64,000 bases of DNA from Streptomyces sp. ISL-100. GTDB lineage: Bacteria; Actinomycetota; Actinomycetes; Streptomycetales; Streptomycetaceae. The DNA lies in the NCBI RefSeq assembly GCF_018614615.1, contig NZ_JAGGOK010000010.1:62001-126000 (forward strand), given 5' to 3'. Numbering within the stretch: position 1 is the first letter of the stretch; each line of letters starts with the position of its first letter. Position numbers and translations under genes: made by a program. Of the stretch, positions 1-7,970 are shown in pieces. The notes under the pieces were generated by a model, which saw nothing but the letters and a program-made list of their open reading frames with translations, had not been told where the DNA came from and did not search any database.

Positions 1-2
1 CG

Positions 3-263
3 GGCTCCCGGGCGCCGTCGAGTCCGCCGGCGACCGCGAACGGCCAGGTGAAGAGCTACAGCACCGATGGCGGCCGGGTCACCTTCGACATCGGGAAGAC
101 CTCCGCCAAGCTGGTGTCGGCCACTCCGGCGACGGGCTGGTCGATGCAGGTGTGGAAGCAGCCGACGTGGATCCGGGTGGAGTTCACGGCCGGCTCGGCG
201 AGCGTGTCGGTCTTCTGCACCTGGCACGACCACGAGCCGACGGTCGAGATCGTGGAGTCCTGA
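3..263 (+). CDS. C-terminal end of a probable secreted/extracytoplasmic protein (5' partial)
   Basis: The reading frame is open from the left edge and stops with TGA at 261-263, so only the last 86 residues are present. The visible part starts with a Pro/Ala/Ser-rich linker and ends in a small beta-rich domain with several tryptophans (TGWSMQVWKQPTWIRVEF) and the ending TVEIVES. The linker plus a Trp-rich beta domain suggests an exported or membrane-anchored protein, but I do not recognise the family. A GTG at 48 could be a start but looks internal because coding-type sequence continues upstream of it. Confidence 0.6.
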   Translation, partial: GSRAPSSPPATANGQVKSYSTDGGRVTFDIGKTSAKLVSATPATGWSMQVWKQPTWIRVEFTAGSASVSVFCTWHDHEPTVEIVES

Positions 264-310
264 GGTCCTGACGTCCTGACGTCTTGAGGTCCTGAGCGCG
301 CGCCCGCGGC

Positions 311-1183
311 CTACTTGAAAGCGGACGCCGGCGGTTCCGGTGACGGCCGCGCGCTCGTGTCCGTGACCACGGCCGCGCCGCCCGTGAAGTCGGCCAGCTC
401 CCGGCCGTGTTCCACCCGCCCGGGATGCGGGTCGGTCGCGATGCGGCGGGTCCATTCGGCGATGGGCAGCGTGCGGTCCGACGCGAGCAGCACCGCGTTG
501 CCAAAGCGGCGGCCGCGCAGCACGGCCGGGTCGGCGGCCAGGGCGAGGTCGGGCCAGACGGTGGCCGCGGTGACGATCTGGCCGCGCAGGTACGCGAGCG
601 GCGGGCCGTCGGCGAGATTGGCGGCGTAGAAGCCCCCGGGCTTCAGCACCCTGCGTACGTCGGCGAGGAATTCGGTGCTCGTGAGGTGTCCGGGTGTACG
701 GGCGCCGCTGAACACGTCCGCGATCACCAGGTCCGCCCAGCCGTCCGCGACCTTGCCGAGCCCGGCGCGGGCGTCGACGGAGCGGACGCGGATACGGGCC
801 TGGGCGTCCAGCGGGAGTTCCTTGCGCACCAGTTGCACGAGCGCCGCGTCCACCTCCACGATCTGCTGCGTGGAGCGGGGCCGCGTGGCGGCGACGTAAC
901 GGGCGAGGGAGAAGGCGCCGCCGCCCAGATGCAGGACGTGTACGGGCTGTCCCTGCGGGGCGGTGAGATCGGCGATGTGGCCGAGCCTGCGCTGGTACGC
1001 GAAGTCGAGGTAGGACGGTTCGTCGAGGTCCACGTGGGACTGCGGGGCGCCGTCGATGAGCAGGGTCCAGCCGCGCGGGCGGTCCCGGTCGGGTATCAGC
1101 TCGGCGAGTCCGCCGTCGACGTGCTCGACGACCGGCTCGGGGGCGGCGCGCTCGCGCCGCTTGTTCTTTGCGTTCTTTGCCAC
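311..1183 (-). CDS. Spermidine synthase-like protein (SAM-type Rossmann fold)
   Basis: A 290-residue protein with the polyamine synthase/methyltransferase fold. The nucleotide-binding loop VLHLGGGAFSLARY lies around residue 105, an acidic residue ends the next strand (QIVEVDAALV), and the DLVIADVFSGA strand follows. The basic N-terminus (AKNAKNKRRER) precedes the domain. Streptomyces often annotate such stand-alone proteins as spermidine synthase or fused MFS/spermidine synthase, but a real aminopropyltransferase role cannot be assumed. The ATG start comes right after a short basic leader and the gene is apparently monocistronic. Confidence 0.8.
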   Translation of the reverse strand: MAKNAKNKRRERAAPEPVVEHVDGGLAELIPDRDRPRGWTLLIDGAPQSHVDLDEPSYLDFAYQRRLGHIADLTAPQGQPVHVLHLGGGAFSLARYVAATRPRSTQQIVEVDAALVQLVRKELPLDAQARIRVRSVDARAGLGKVADGWADLVIADVFSGARTPGHLTSTEFLADVRRVLKPGGFYAANLADGPPLAYLRGQIVTAATVWPDLALAADPAVLRGRRFGNAVLLASDRTLPIAEWTRRIATDPHPGRVEHGRELADFTGGAAVVTDTSARPSPEPPASAFK

Positions 1184-1209
1184 GCAGCCAGTATCGGCTC
1201 CGGCAGCGT

Positions 1210-1245
1210 GATCGGTCCGATCGGCCGGATCGGCCGGATCGGTTC
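1210..1245. repeat. Four tandem 9-bp units (GATCGGNNN)
   Basis: Four head-to-tail 9-mers, GATCGGTCC, GATCGGCCG, GATCGGCCG and GATCGGTTC, sit in the short gap between the spermidine synthase-like gene and the stop of the next minus-strand gene. It could be slippage-generated or part of a terminator/regulatory site; no function is implied by the sequence alone. Confidence 0.6.
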
Positions 1246-1759
1246 AGCGGACGCGGTCGGCCGCTTCGATCAGCCGGGCCGCCTCGCCGAGCGCGGCCCT
1301 GAGCACGGCCGGGTCGGTGACCGGGCCCGTGTCGGTGGGCGGCAGCAGCCAGCCACTCCCGGTGACGGGGGGCTCGGGGACCAGGGGCGGGGCGTCCGCC
1401 CCGATGTCGCCGGCCAGGACGGCCGGGATACGCAGGCCGCGTCCGGAGGTCTGCGTACAGGCGCTGCCCGGCATGTCCCAGCCGTCGGCGGTGCCGGGGG
1501 GCACGAGAAAGCCGAGGGTCGCGCAGGAGCCGTCGTGCAGGACGGGACCGACGGCGGGCGCGGAGGCACGGCGGATAATGTCCACCGCTTCGAGACCCTG
1601 GCGCACCGGGACCGTCACCAGGTCGCACGGCTCGGCGCCAGGGATCCCCGCCACCGACGGAACGGCGCTGGATTCCTGGCTGGGCCTGTGCTTGGCCGTC
1701 GACCGTGAGCCTGACAGTGGACCTGACAGTGAGCCTGATCGTGAGCCGCTGATCTCCAT
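1244..1759 (-). CDS. Conserved hypothetical protein
   Basis: About 171 residues. The start was placed at the ATG at 1759 because GGAGG lies five bases upstream; an in-frame TTG at 1774 is an alternative. Residues 1-25 are a low-complexity Ser/Gly/Arg stretch that comes from a degenerate DNA repeat (gacagtg/gacctgacagtgagcc). The rest is Pro/Gly-rich with the segments GLEAVDIIRRASAPAVGPVL and GSGWLLPPTDTGPVTD and ends in a helix (RAALGEAARLIEAADRVR). It faintly resembles the short Streptomyces proteins annotated with the bifunctional primase/polymerase N-terminal domain, but no catalytic motif is visible. Confidence 0.6.
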   Translation of the reverse strand: MEISGSRSGSLSGPLSGSRSTAKHRPSQESSAVPSVAGIPGAEPCDLVTVPVRQGLEAVDIIRRASAPAVGPVLHDGSCATLGFLVPPGTADGWDMPGSACTQTSGRGLRIPAVLAGDIGADAPPLVPEPPVTGSGWLLPPTDTGPVTDPAVLRAALGEAARLIEAADRVR

Positions 1760-1997
1760 GCCGGCCTCCAACAAGGGAACCCCTCCTCGCTCGAGTGGGA
1801 GCCGCGCTCCCTCTCCTCATGGTTCAACGCGCGACGCTGTCAACAGCTACGGCGCCGCGCCGCCGCAAAGGATGGCAGTTCATGGCAAATCGTGGGTGAG
1901 ATATCCCGTTTGTAGCGAAACCCCGCGTGTTCGACTCGTCACAGCCGGTACGTTTTTGCTCCGCCGGAGCACGCGAACCTTGCGGGAGGGCTTGGCC

Positions 1998-3371
1998 ATG
2001 CCGAACAACGACTTCCGCCGACTGCGAGGGTCTCGTTCGCCGGCCGAGTTCGCCGCAGCCGTGCGCCGGGCGGCGCGTGAGATCGGTGAACAGGTCGCAT
2101 GCGACGCCCGCTACATCGGGCGCGTCGAGGCCGGCGAAATCCGCTGTCCCAACTACGCGTACGAGCGGGTCTTCCTGCACATGTTCCCCGGCCTGACGCT
2201 GTCGGACCTGGGCTTCTCGGCCCGCGAAACGGTACGTGGCAGGGGGGCACGCGCCACCACGACCCGCGCCACCACCACCCATGTCACCACGACCCAGAGC
2301 AACATCGACGAGGAGAGCGACGTGCTGCGTCGCGCGTTCATGACGAGCGGCACCGCCACCATGGCGGCCGCATCCCTGGGGCTCGGCACCGCGCCGAGTG
2401 CCTCAGCATCCAGTACGTACGTCGCCTTCGACACGCCCGCGCCGACCGCGCACCGCCGGGTCGGCGAGGCCGAGGTCAGCGCCGTGGAGGACGCGGTGCG
2501 CCAGATCCGGCTGCTCGACGACCGGCACGGCGCCGACGGCCTCTACAAGCGCGCCGCACAGCCCCTGCGTACCGCCTACGCCCTGCTCGACGCGAGTACG
2601 ACGTCCCGCAGATCCATGGCCGACCGGCTGCACACCGGCGCGGGCGAACTCGCCCTCTCGGTGGGCTGGCTCGCGCACGACTCCGGCCGCTTCGACGACG
2701 CCCGTTCGCACTACGCGGAGGCGCTGGCGACGGCCCGGGTGGCCGGCGACCCGGCGCTGGAGGCCCACGCGTTCAGCAACTCGGCGTTTCTCGCGCGGGA
2801 CACGGGGCGGCCGCGCGAGGCGGTACGGGCGGCCCAGGCGGGGCAGCGCGCGGCCCGGCAGGTGGCTTCGCCGCGGCTGCTGTCGCTGCTCACCCTGCGC
2901 GAGGCCGGCGGCTGGGCGGGGCTCGGCGACCGTGCGGGCTGCGAACAGTCGCTCGCCCGCGCCAAGACTCTCTTCGAGCGCGGTACGGCGCAGGCCGACC
3001 CGGAGTGGATGAGCTTCTTCGGGGAGGCGGAGCTGGAAGGGCTGGAGGCGCAGTGCTGGTCGGCGCTGGGCGACTGGTCGCGCGCGGCCCGGCACGCCCG
3101 GCGTGCGGCGGCTCTCCAGGACACCCACTTCACCCGGAACCTGGCCCTCTACCGCGCGGAGCTCGCTGACGACCTGGCCCGTGCCGGGGCGCCGGACGAG
3201 GCGGCGGCGGTAGGACAGGGCGTACTGGATCTCCTGGAGGAGGTGCAGTCGTCCCGGGTGCAGACGATGCTCTCGGAGACGACCCGCGTCCTGCTGCCGC
3301 ACCGCCGCTCGCCGTCGGTGGCCCCTTTCCTGGCCCGCCACGCGGCGGTCGAGCCCCGGGTCCGCGGCTGA
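1998..3371 (+). CDS. XRE-like/TPR transcriptional regulator
   Basis: A 457-residue regulator. The start is the ATG at 1998 with GGGAGGG seven bases upstream. The first 75 residues form a Cro-like DNA-binding region (RDARYIGRVEAGEI is the recognition-helix type segment), followed by a Thr/Arg-rich linker and an Ala-rich Tat-like segment (RRAFMTSGTATMAAASLGLG). The rest is a tetratricopeptide array, for example DSGRFDDARSHYAEALATAR and DTGRPREAVRAAQAGQ. Streptomyces carry many such XRE-TPR proteins, some of them developmental or antibiotic regulators. Its position beside a SARP gene and the AfsA-headed operon suggests a local regulatory role, which is inference. Confidence 0.8.
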   Translation: MPNNDFRRLRGSRSPAEFAAAVRRAAREIGEQVACDARYIGRVEAGEIRCPNYAYERVFLHMFPGLTLSDLGFSARETVRGRGARATTTRATTTHVTTTQSNIDEESDVLRRAFMTSGTATMAAASLGLGTAPSASASSTYVAFDTPAPTAHRRVGEAEVSAVEDAVRQIRLLDDRHGADGLYKRAAQPLRTAYALLDASTTSRRSMADRLHTGAGELALSVGWLAHDSGRFDDARSHYAEALATARVAGDPALEAHAFSNSAFLARDTGRPREAVRAAQAGQRAARQVASPRLLSLLTLREAGGWAGLGDRAGCEQSLARAKTLFERGTAQADPEWMSFFGEAELEGLEAQCWSALGDWSRAARHARRAAALQDTHFTRNLALYRAELADDLARAGAPDEAAAVGQGVLDLLEEVQSSRVQTMLSETTRVLLPHRRSPSVAPFLARHAAVEPRVRG

Positions 3372-3456
3372 ACGCCGGCCGTACGGACCGGGGCCGGAAG
3401 CAGGGCGAAAGGCAGGGCCGTAAGCACCGGGGCCGGGCCCGACGGCCGCGCTCGCT

Positions 3457-4367
3457 CTATCGCAGCGGGCTCTGGCGGGCGAGCGGGGACTCCGGGAAGG
3501 GCGTCGGAGGGCCCCCGGCCGCCCCGCTGTCCTGCCTCAGCGTGGACAGCACCATCAACTGCGGGTCCTGGAGCAGCAGTCGCCCCTGGAGCGCCCGCAG
3601 GGCCTGGCCCGGTTCGGCGCCCAGTTCGCGCACGACGCGGCTTCGGTGGTCGGCGTACACCGTCAGTGCCTCGTTACCGCGGTCCGACCGGTAGAGCGCG
3701 AGCATCAGCAGCCATACGAACCGTTCCCGCAGCGGATATTTGTGCACCGCGTAGTACAGGTACGGCACTGCGTTGCGGTGCCCGCCCAGCTCCAGTTCCA
3801 GCTCGGCACGTACCTCCATGTCCGCCAGGAAGCGCTCCTGGCGATACAGCCGTTCACGCTCCAGCATGGGCCCCTCCAGCCCTTCGGCGAGCGGTCCGAC
3901 GGACATCTCGTGCGCGCCCTCTCCAGCAGCCGTACGCCTTTCAGGATCTCGCCCTCGCGGGCCGCCAGGATGCCGGCCGAGGCAAGCCGTTCGTACACGT
4001 ACAGGTCCACTTCGGCATTGCCGACATCCAGCCGGTAGCCGCTGCCGGACCACTCCAGCGAGACACCCCGGCCGTCCGGCTCGCCGTCCGCCAGCAGGCC
4101 GCGCAGGCCGGAGATGGACTTCTGGATCAGGTTTTTCGCGTACGCCGGGTAGTCCTCGCCCCACAGTGACTCGATCAGCTGATCCACGCCGGTCTCGATG
4201 CCCGGCTTGAGGAGCAGTACCGCCAACAGGGCCCGCTGCTTGGGCGGGCCGAGCTCGATCATCGTGGGGCCGTAGGTGACTTGGAGCGGACCGAGAAGAC
4301 GGAATCGCAGCTGCGACGGACCTTCCTGGTCCTTGAAACCACGGTCGCGCAATAACACACCAGACAT
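3457..4367 (-). pseudogene. SARP-family (AfsR/DnrI-type) activator gene, frameshifted
   Basis: SARPs bind heptameric repeats in antibiotic or autoregulator promoters through an OmpR-type winged helix followed by a BTAD domain. Frame 1, from the ATG at 4367 (GGGGGG ribosome site), gives the winged-helix domain: LRFRLLGPLQVTYGP, PPKQRALLAVLLLKPG and LIESLWGEDYPAYAKNLIQK. Frame 2 gives the rest of BTAD: EMSVGPLAEGLEGPMLERER, RNAVPYLYYAVHKYPLRERF and VYADHRSRVVRELGAEPGQA. The frames switch within 3909-3919 at a GCGCGC run, consistent with a CG dinucleotide gained or one base lost. Repaired, the protein would be about 303 residues, normal for a short SARP. It is either a recent pseudogene or a sequence error. 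It is divergent from the afsA-like operon. Confidence 0.8.
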
Positions 4368-4557
4368 GAATTCCCCCCGGAAACGTTGTTCGCAAGACTA
4401 AGTATTACCGGCCAGTTTCAGCCGACCGAAGATCAAGTGAGACCGAGATCACGCTGCGCGACATCTTGACTCCGCCCTGCGCGTGTGGGGACTCCTGGGC
4501 TTCCGTGAAAGGGCAGCCGAAGGCGGCCAAGGGGCAGTCAGCGGATCTTCCAACGAC

Positions 4558-4576
4558 TTGACCAGCGTTTGGTCAA
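4558..4576. promoter_or_regulatory. 19-bp palindrome in the afsA-like gene promoter region (candidate operator)
   Basis: TTGACCA-GCGTT-TGGTCAA is a perfect inverted repeat with 7-bp arms, 50 bp upstream of the afsA-like start. Its left arm also supplies a -35-like TTGACC. Size and symmetry fit a dimeric TetR-type regulator, the class that includes gamma-butyrolactone receptors, although it does not match the classical ARE sequence and no TetR gene is in the window. Confidence 0.5.
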
Positions 4577-4626
4577 ACCCCTTCCTCCAAGGTGGTGCGG
4601 TCCCCGCCCTCTTGCTTGGAGAAACG

Positions 4627-5610
4627 ATGACCGGCCCAGCGCAGCAGGACCAGATCCGTTCCGCACTGAGATACGACAGCACCGTTCCGCGTGCCATGGT
4701 GCACCGCGCCGCGATCGCCGAGGTGTTCCTCACCGACTCGCGGCGTACGACGGACCAGCCCGACACGTACGAGGTGGCGGCCCAGCTGCCGCGCGCGCAC
4801 ATCATGGGCGAGAACTCCGGCACGCACGACTTCCTCCTGCTGGTGGAAGTGCTGCGGCAGGGCGGGGTGTTCCTCGCCCACGCCTACGAGAATGTGGGCC
4901 TGGACGAGTCCTTCATCTTCCGCAGTCTGCGGATGCAGATGCTGGATCTGTCCGCCGTACGCACCGACGACCGGCCGTCCCGCGCGGTCGTGACGTTCAC
5001 CGTCGATCCGCAGCGCAAGCGGAACGGCAGGGTGCAGGCCCTGGACTTCACCGGATCGTTCAGCATCGAGGGCAAAACCGCTCTGCGCTTCAGCGGCGGG
5101 CTGGCCTTCTTCACGCGCAGCGTCTACCGCGCGCTGCGCGCCCGCCGCCGCGACGCCCTGGTCGGCTCCATCGGCGTGCTGCCCACCCATGTGGCGGCCG
5201 ACCCGGCCTCCGTGGGCCGGCGCGATCCGTACAACGTGGTGATCACGCAGGCGATTGGGGCCGGCGACAGCACCCTGTCCGCCACCGTGCTGTCCGACAC
5301 GACGCACCCTCACCTCTTCGACCACCGCCTCGACCACATTCCCGGCAACCTCCTGCTGGAGGCGGCCCGGCAGCTGGCCGCGGCCTCCGTTTCGTCGCTC
5401 CACTCCATATCGGCCACCGGTCTTCAGGTGACCTCGCTGGACGCGACCTTCCAGGAGTTCGCCGAACTGGACCTGCACGCCCGGGCGGTGGCGCGGGTCG
5501 AGCAGTTCCGGCTGGACGAGTCGCTGGGCACCCTGGTCGTGCCCGTCGTGGTCGACATCGTGCAGCAGGAACGCGTCGTCGCCTCGTTCCGCCTGGAGGT
5601 GGCGCAGTGA
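4627..5610 (+). CDS. AfsA-family autoregulator biosynthesis protein (butyrolactone/butenolide synthase)
   Basis: A 327-residue member of the AfsA/ScbA/MmfL family. These proteins use two tandem hot-dog domains to join a beta-ketoacyl thioester to dihydroxyacetone phosphate, the first step to A-factor-type signals. The start ATG at 4627 follows TTGGAGAAACG. Domain 1 holds TYEVAAQLPRAHIMGENSGT and LLVEVLRQGGVFLAHAYENV; domain 2 holds NVVITQAIGAGDS, HPHLFDHRLDHIPGNLLLEA and the end TSLDATFQEFAELD. The HxxDHxPGxxLLEAARQ pattern is the family hallmark. It is the first gene of an operon whose next gene, a HAD hydrolase, overlaps it by 4 bp. The AfsA-HAD pairing recalls mmfL-mmfP of methylenomycin furan synthesis. 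Confidence 0.9.
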   Translation: MTGPAQQDQIRSALRYDSTVPRAMVHRAAIAEVFLTDSRRTTDQPDTYEVAAQLPRAHIMGENSGTHDFLLLVEVLRQGGVFLAHAYENVGLDESFIFRSLRMQMLDLSAVRTDDRPSRAVVTFTVDPQRKRNGRVQALDFTGSFSIEGKTALRFSGGLAFFTRSVYRALRARRRDALVGSIGVLPTHVAADPASVGRRDPYNVVITQAIGAGDSTLSATVLSDTTHPHLFDHRLDHIPGNLLLEAARQLAAASVSSLHSISATGLQVTSLDATFQEFAELDLHARAVARVEQFRLDESLGTLVVPVVVDIVQQERVVASFRLEVAQ

Positions 5611-6281
5611 CCTCCCCGCAGATCACCACTGTCGTGGTCGACTACGGGGGTGTACTGACCAATCCGCTGCACGAGACCTTCGCGGCCTTCGCCGCGACGG
5701 TGGGCGTACCGGTCGACGAGCTGCGGGACGCGTTCGCAGCGGCCACCGCGCGATACGGCCGCAGCCCGATGGCCGACCTGGAGACCGCCCGGTGCACCGA
5801 GGCCGAGATGGTCGAGAGGGTCCTCGCCGAGCTGCCGGACGGCAAGGGCCAGGGTCTGCTCGGCGGACAGGAGTTCGGCGAACTGTGGTTCCGCGCCAGG
5901 ACCGTCAATGAGGACCTGGTGTCGTTCCTGCGCGGGCTGCGCCGGCTGGGCTACACCACCGCCCTGCTCACGAACAACGTCGTGGAGTGGGGTCCTCGCT
6001 GGCGGGCCCAGCTCCCCGTGGACGAGCTCTTCGACGCCGTCGTCGATTCGTCGGCCGAGGGGGTGCGCAAGCCCGACCCGTTGATCTACCGGCGGCTGCT
6101 GGAGCGGCTGCCCGCGGCGCCGCACGAGTGCCTCTTCCTCGACGACTTGGAGGAGAACTGCGCCGCCGCCTCGGACGTCGGCATGCTCGCCGTCAATTTC
6201 ACCACCACCGACGAGGCGATCGACCAGGTTGTCGCCCTGCTCCGCTCCCGCGGTGCCTTCCACGTCAGGAGCCAGGTATGA
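5607..6281 (+). CDS. HAD-superfamily hydrolase (candidate autoregulator-pathway phosphatase)
   Basis: A 224-residue HAD protein starting at a GTG that overlaps the AfsA-like stop as GTGA, so it is translationally coupled. Motif I is VVVDYGGVLTN (nucleophile Asp about residue 11; the usual second Asp is Gly, as in many subfamily IA DxGGVLT proteins). Motif II is ALLTNN, motif III is the Lys in GVRKPDPLIY, and motif IV is CLFLDDLEENCAAA. In furan and butenolide autoregulator pathways a HAD enzyme removes the phosphate introduced by dihydroxyacetone phosphate; by position this is the best candidate for that step here. The missing second Asp leaves some doubt about catalytic type. Confidence 0.85.
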   Translation: MTSPQITTVVVDYGGVLTNPLHETFAAFAATVGVPVDELRDAFAAATARYGRSPMADLETARCTEAEMVERVLAELPDGKGQGLLGGQEFGELWFRARTVNEDLVSFLRGLRRLGYTTALLTNNVVEWGPRWRAQLPVDELFDAVVDSSAEGVRKPDPLIYRRLLERLPAAPHECLFLDDLEENCAAASDVGMLAVNFTTTDEAIDQVVALLRSRGAFHVRSQV

Positions 6282-7970
6282 CGAAGGAAGACACCGTACT
6301 GATCGTGGGGGCCGGCCCCACCGGACTCACGACCGCCTGCACACTGCTCCAGCACGGCGTGAAGTGCCGGATCATCGACCGGCGCAAGGGCCCGGCAGGC
6401 AACCCCAAGGCGCTGATCCTGTGGAGCGGCGCCCTTGAAGTGCTGCAACGCGTCGATGTCGCGGACTGCCTCGTGAAGCGCTCGCTGCCGCTCTCCGGAG
6501 CGTCGTACTGGTCGAACGGCAAGCGCGCCGGGCGGGTGCGCTTCGGTTCGCTGGCCGACACCGCGTTTCCGCACCCGCTGTGCGTACCGCAATCGGTCAC
6601 CGAGAGCGTGCTGTACGAGCGGCTGCTGCGGCTCGGGGGCGATGTCGAGTGGAACACCGAGCTCGTCGACGCCAGGCTCATCTCCGGCCCCGCCGGACCG
6701 GTCTGCGCCACGATCGCGGTCCCCGGCCCCAATTCGCCTTCCGTGGTGTCACCGCGCTGGCTGGTGGGCGCGGACGGTACGCAGAGCAAGGTCCGCAAGG
6801 CCGCCGGGATCGCCTTCGAAGGCAGCACCTACGCACGCGACTTCCTGCTGGGGTGACGGTGAGTTCAGCGGGGATCTGCCGGAGGACGAGGCCCAGTACC
6901 ACCTGACGCCCGAGGGCGTGCTGGTTGTCGTGCCGCTGCCCGGGGGCGGACACCGGGTCTTCTTCGACCGCGATGTCACCGGCGACGTACAGCCGCTGTC
7001 CGACGAGGATCTCCAAGAGCTGCTGACCGCCCGCGGCCCGCAGGGCTGGAAGGTCGGCTCCACCTGGTGGCGCAGCATCTTCCGCGTCCACACGAAGGTC
7101 GCCGACGCGTTCCGGGCGGGCCCGCTCTTCCTGGCCGGGGACGCCGCCCACTGCCACAGCCCGGCCGGCGGTCAGGGCCTCAACACCGGTGTGCAGGACG
7201 GCTTCAACCTGGGCTGGAAGCTGGCCGCTGTGAGCCACGGCGCGGACCCGGCACTGCTCGACAGCTACGAGGCGGAGCGGCGGCCCGCGGCCCTGCGGGC
7301 GCTGCGCAACTCCGACCGTCAGACCCAGCTGTGGATGCTGCGCGCAGGCCCCAAGCGGGTGCTGCGCGACACCCTGCTGAGGGTGGCGTCCGCCACCGGA
7401 GCGCTCGACCGCAAGCTGGTTCCCGAACTCGCCCAGCTCGACCCGGGTCTGGAGTCGAGCCCGGCAGTGCCGGGCCGGCTCCCGGTGTCCCGCGCCAAGA
7501 ACGCGAAGAGCACCAGGAGTGCCAGGAGCGGGAAGGCCGCCCTTCGGCCCGGGGTGCGGCTGCCCGACACCTCGTGGCGGCCGCTGTCCAAAACAGTGGC
7601 GGCGTCCCTGCACGCGCACCTCGCCGCCGGCCGGCACACCCTGCTGGTCCTCCAGGACGGCGCGCAGACAGCGGACGGCGAGCACGCGGCGCAGGCGGCG
7701 GCCGGGATCGTGGCCCGCTCCACTGTGAGCGGTCAGACGGATGTCGTGCTGGTGACCAGCGCGGAGTCCCGGGGCGGCGGGGCGAGCGACCTGTCGTACC
7801 TGCGGGCCGTGGACGCCTCCAGGAAGCTGACAGGCCTGGCCGAGGAAGGCCCGCTGGTGATCTATGTACGGCCGGACGGCGCGGTCGGCGCCTGGTCCTC
7901 GCACCGCGAGCTGGCGCGACTGGCGGCGGGGGTGTCGGTGCTCGGCGCCGCCATGGGACGTGCGGCGTGA
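6278..7970 (+). pseudogene. FAD-dependent aromatic-ring-type monooxygenase, disrupted by a one-base frameshift
   Basis: Class A flavoprotein monooxygenase (PheA/TfdB/UbiH type). The N-terminal half, from the ATG at 6278, contains the FAD-binding VLIVGAGPTGLTTACTLL and the [17 protein letters not shown] segment. It then hits TGA at 6854-6856 just after ARDFLLG. The second FAD motif, [20 protein letters not shown], and a thioredoxin-like C-terminal domain ([27 protein letters not shown]) continue in the next frame to 7970. Removing one G from the GGGG run at 6850-6853 restores one frame of about 563 residues with [12 protein letters not shown] across the join. All later sequence looks under coding constraint, so the lesion is either very recent or a sequencing error. 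The gene overlaps both neighbours by 4 bp. Confidence 0.85.
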
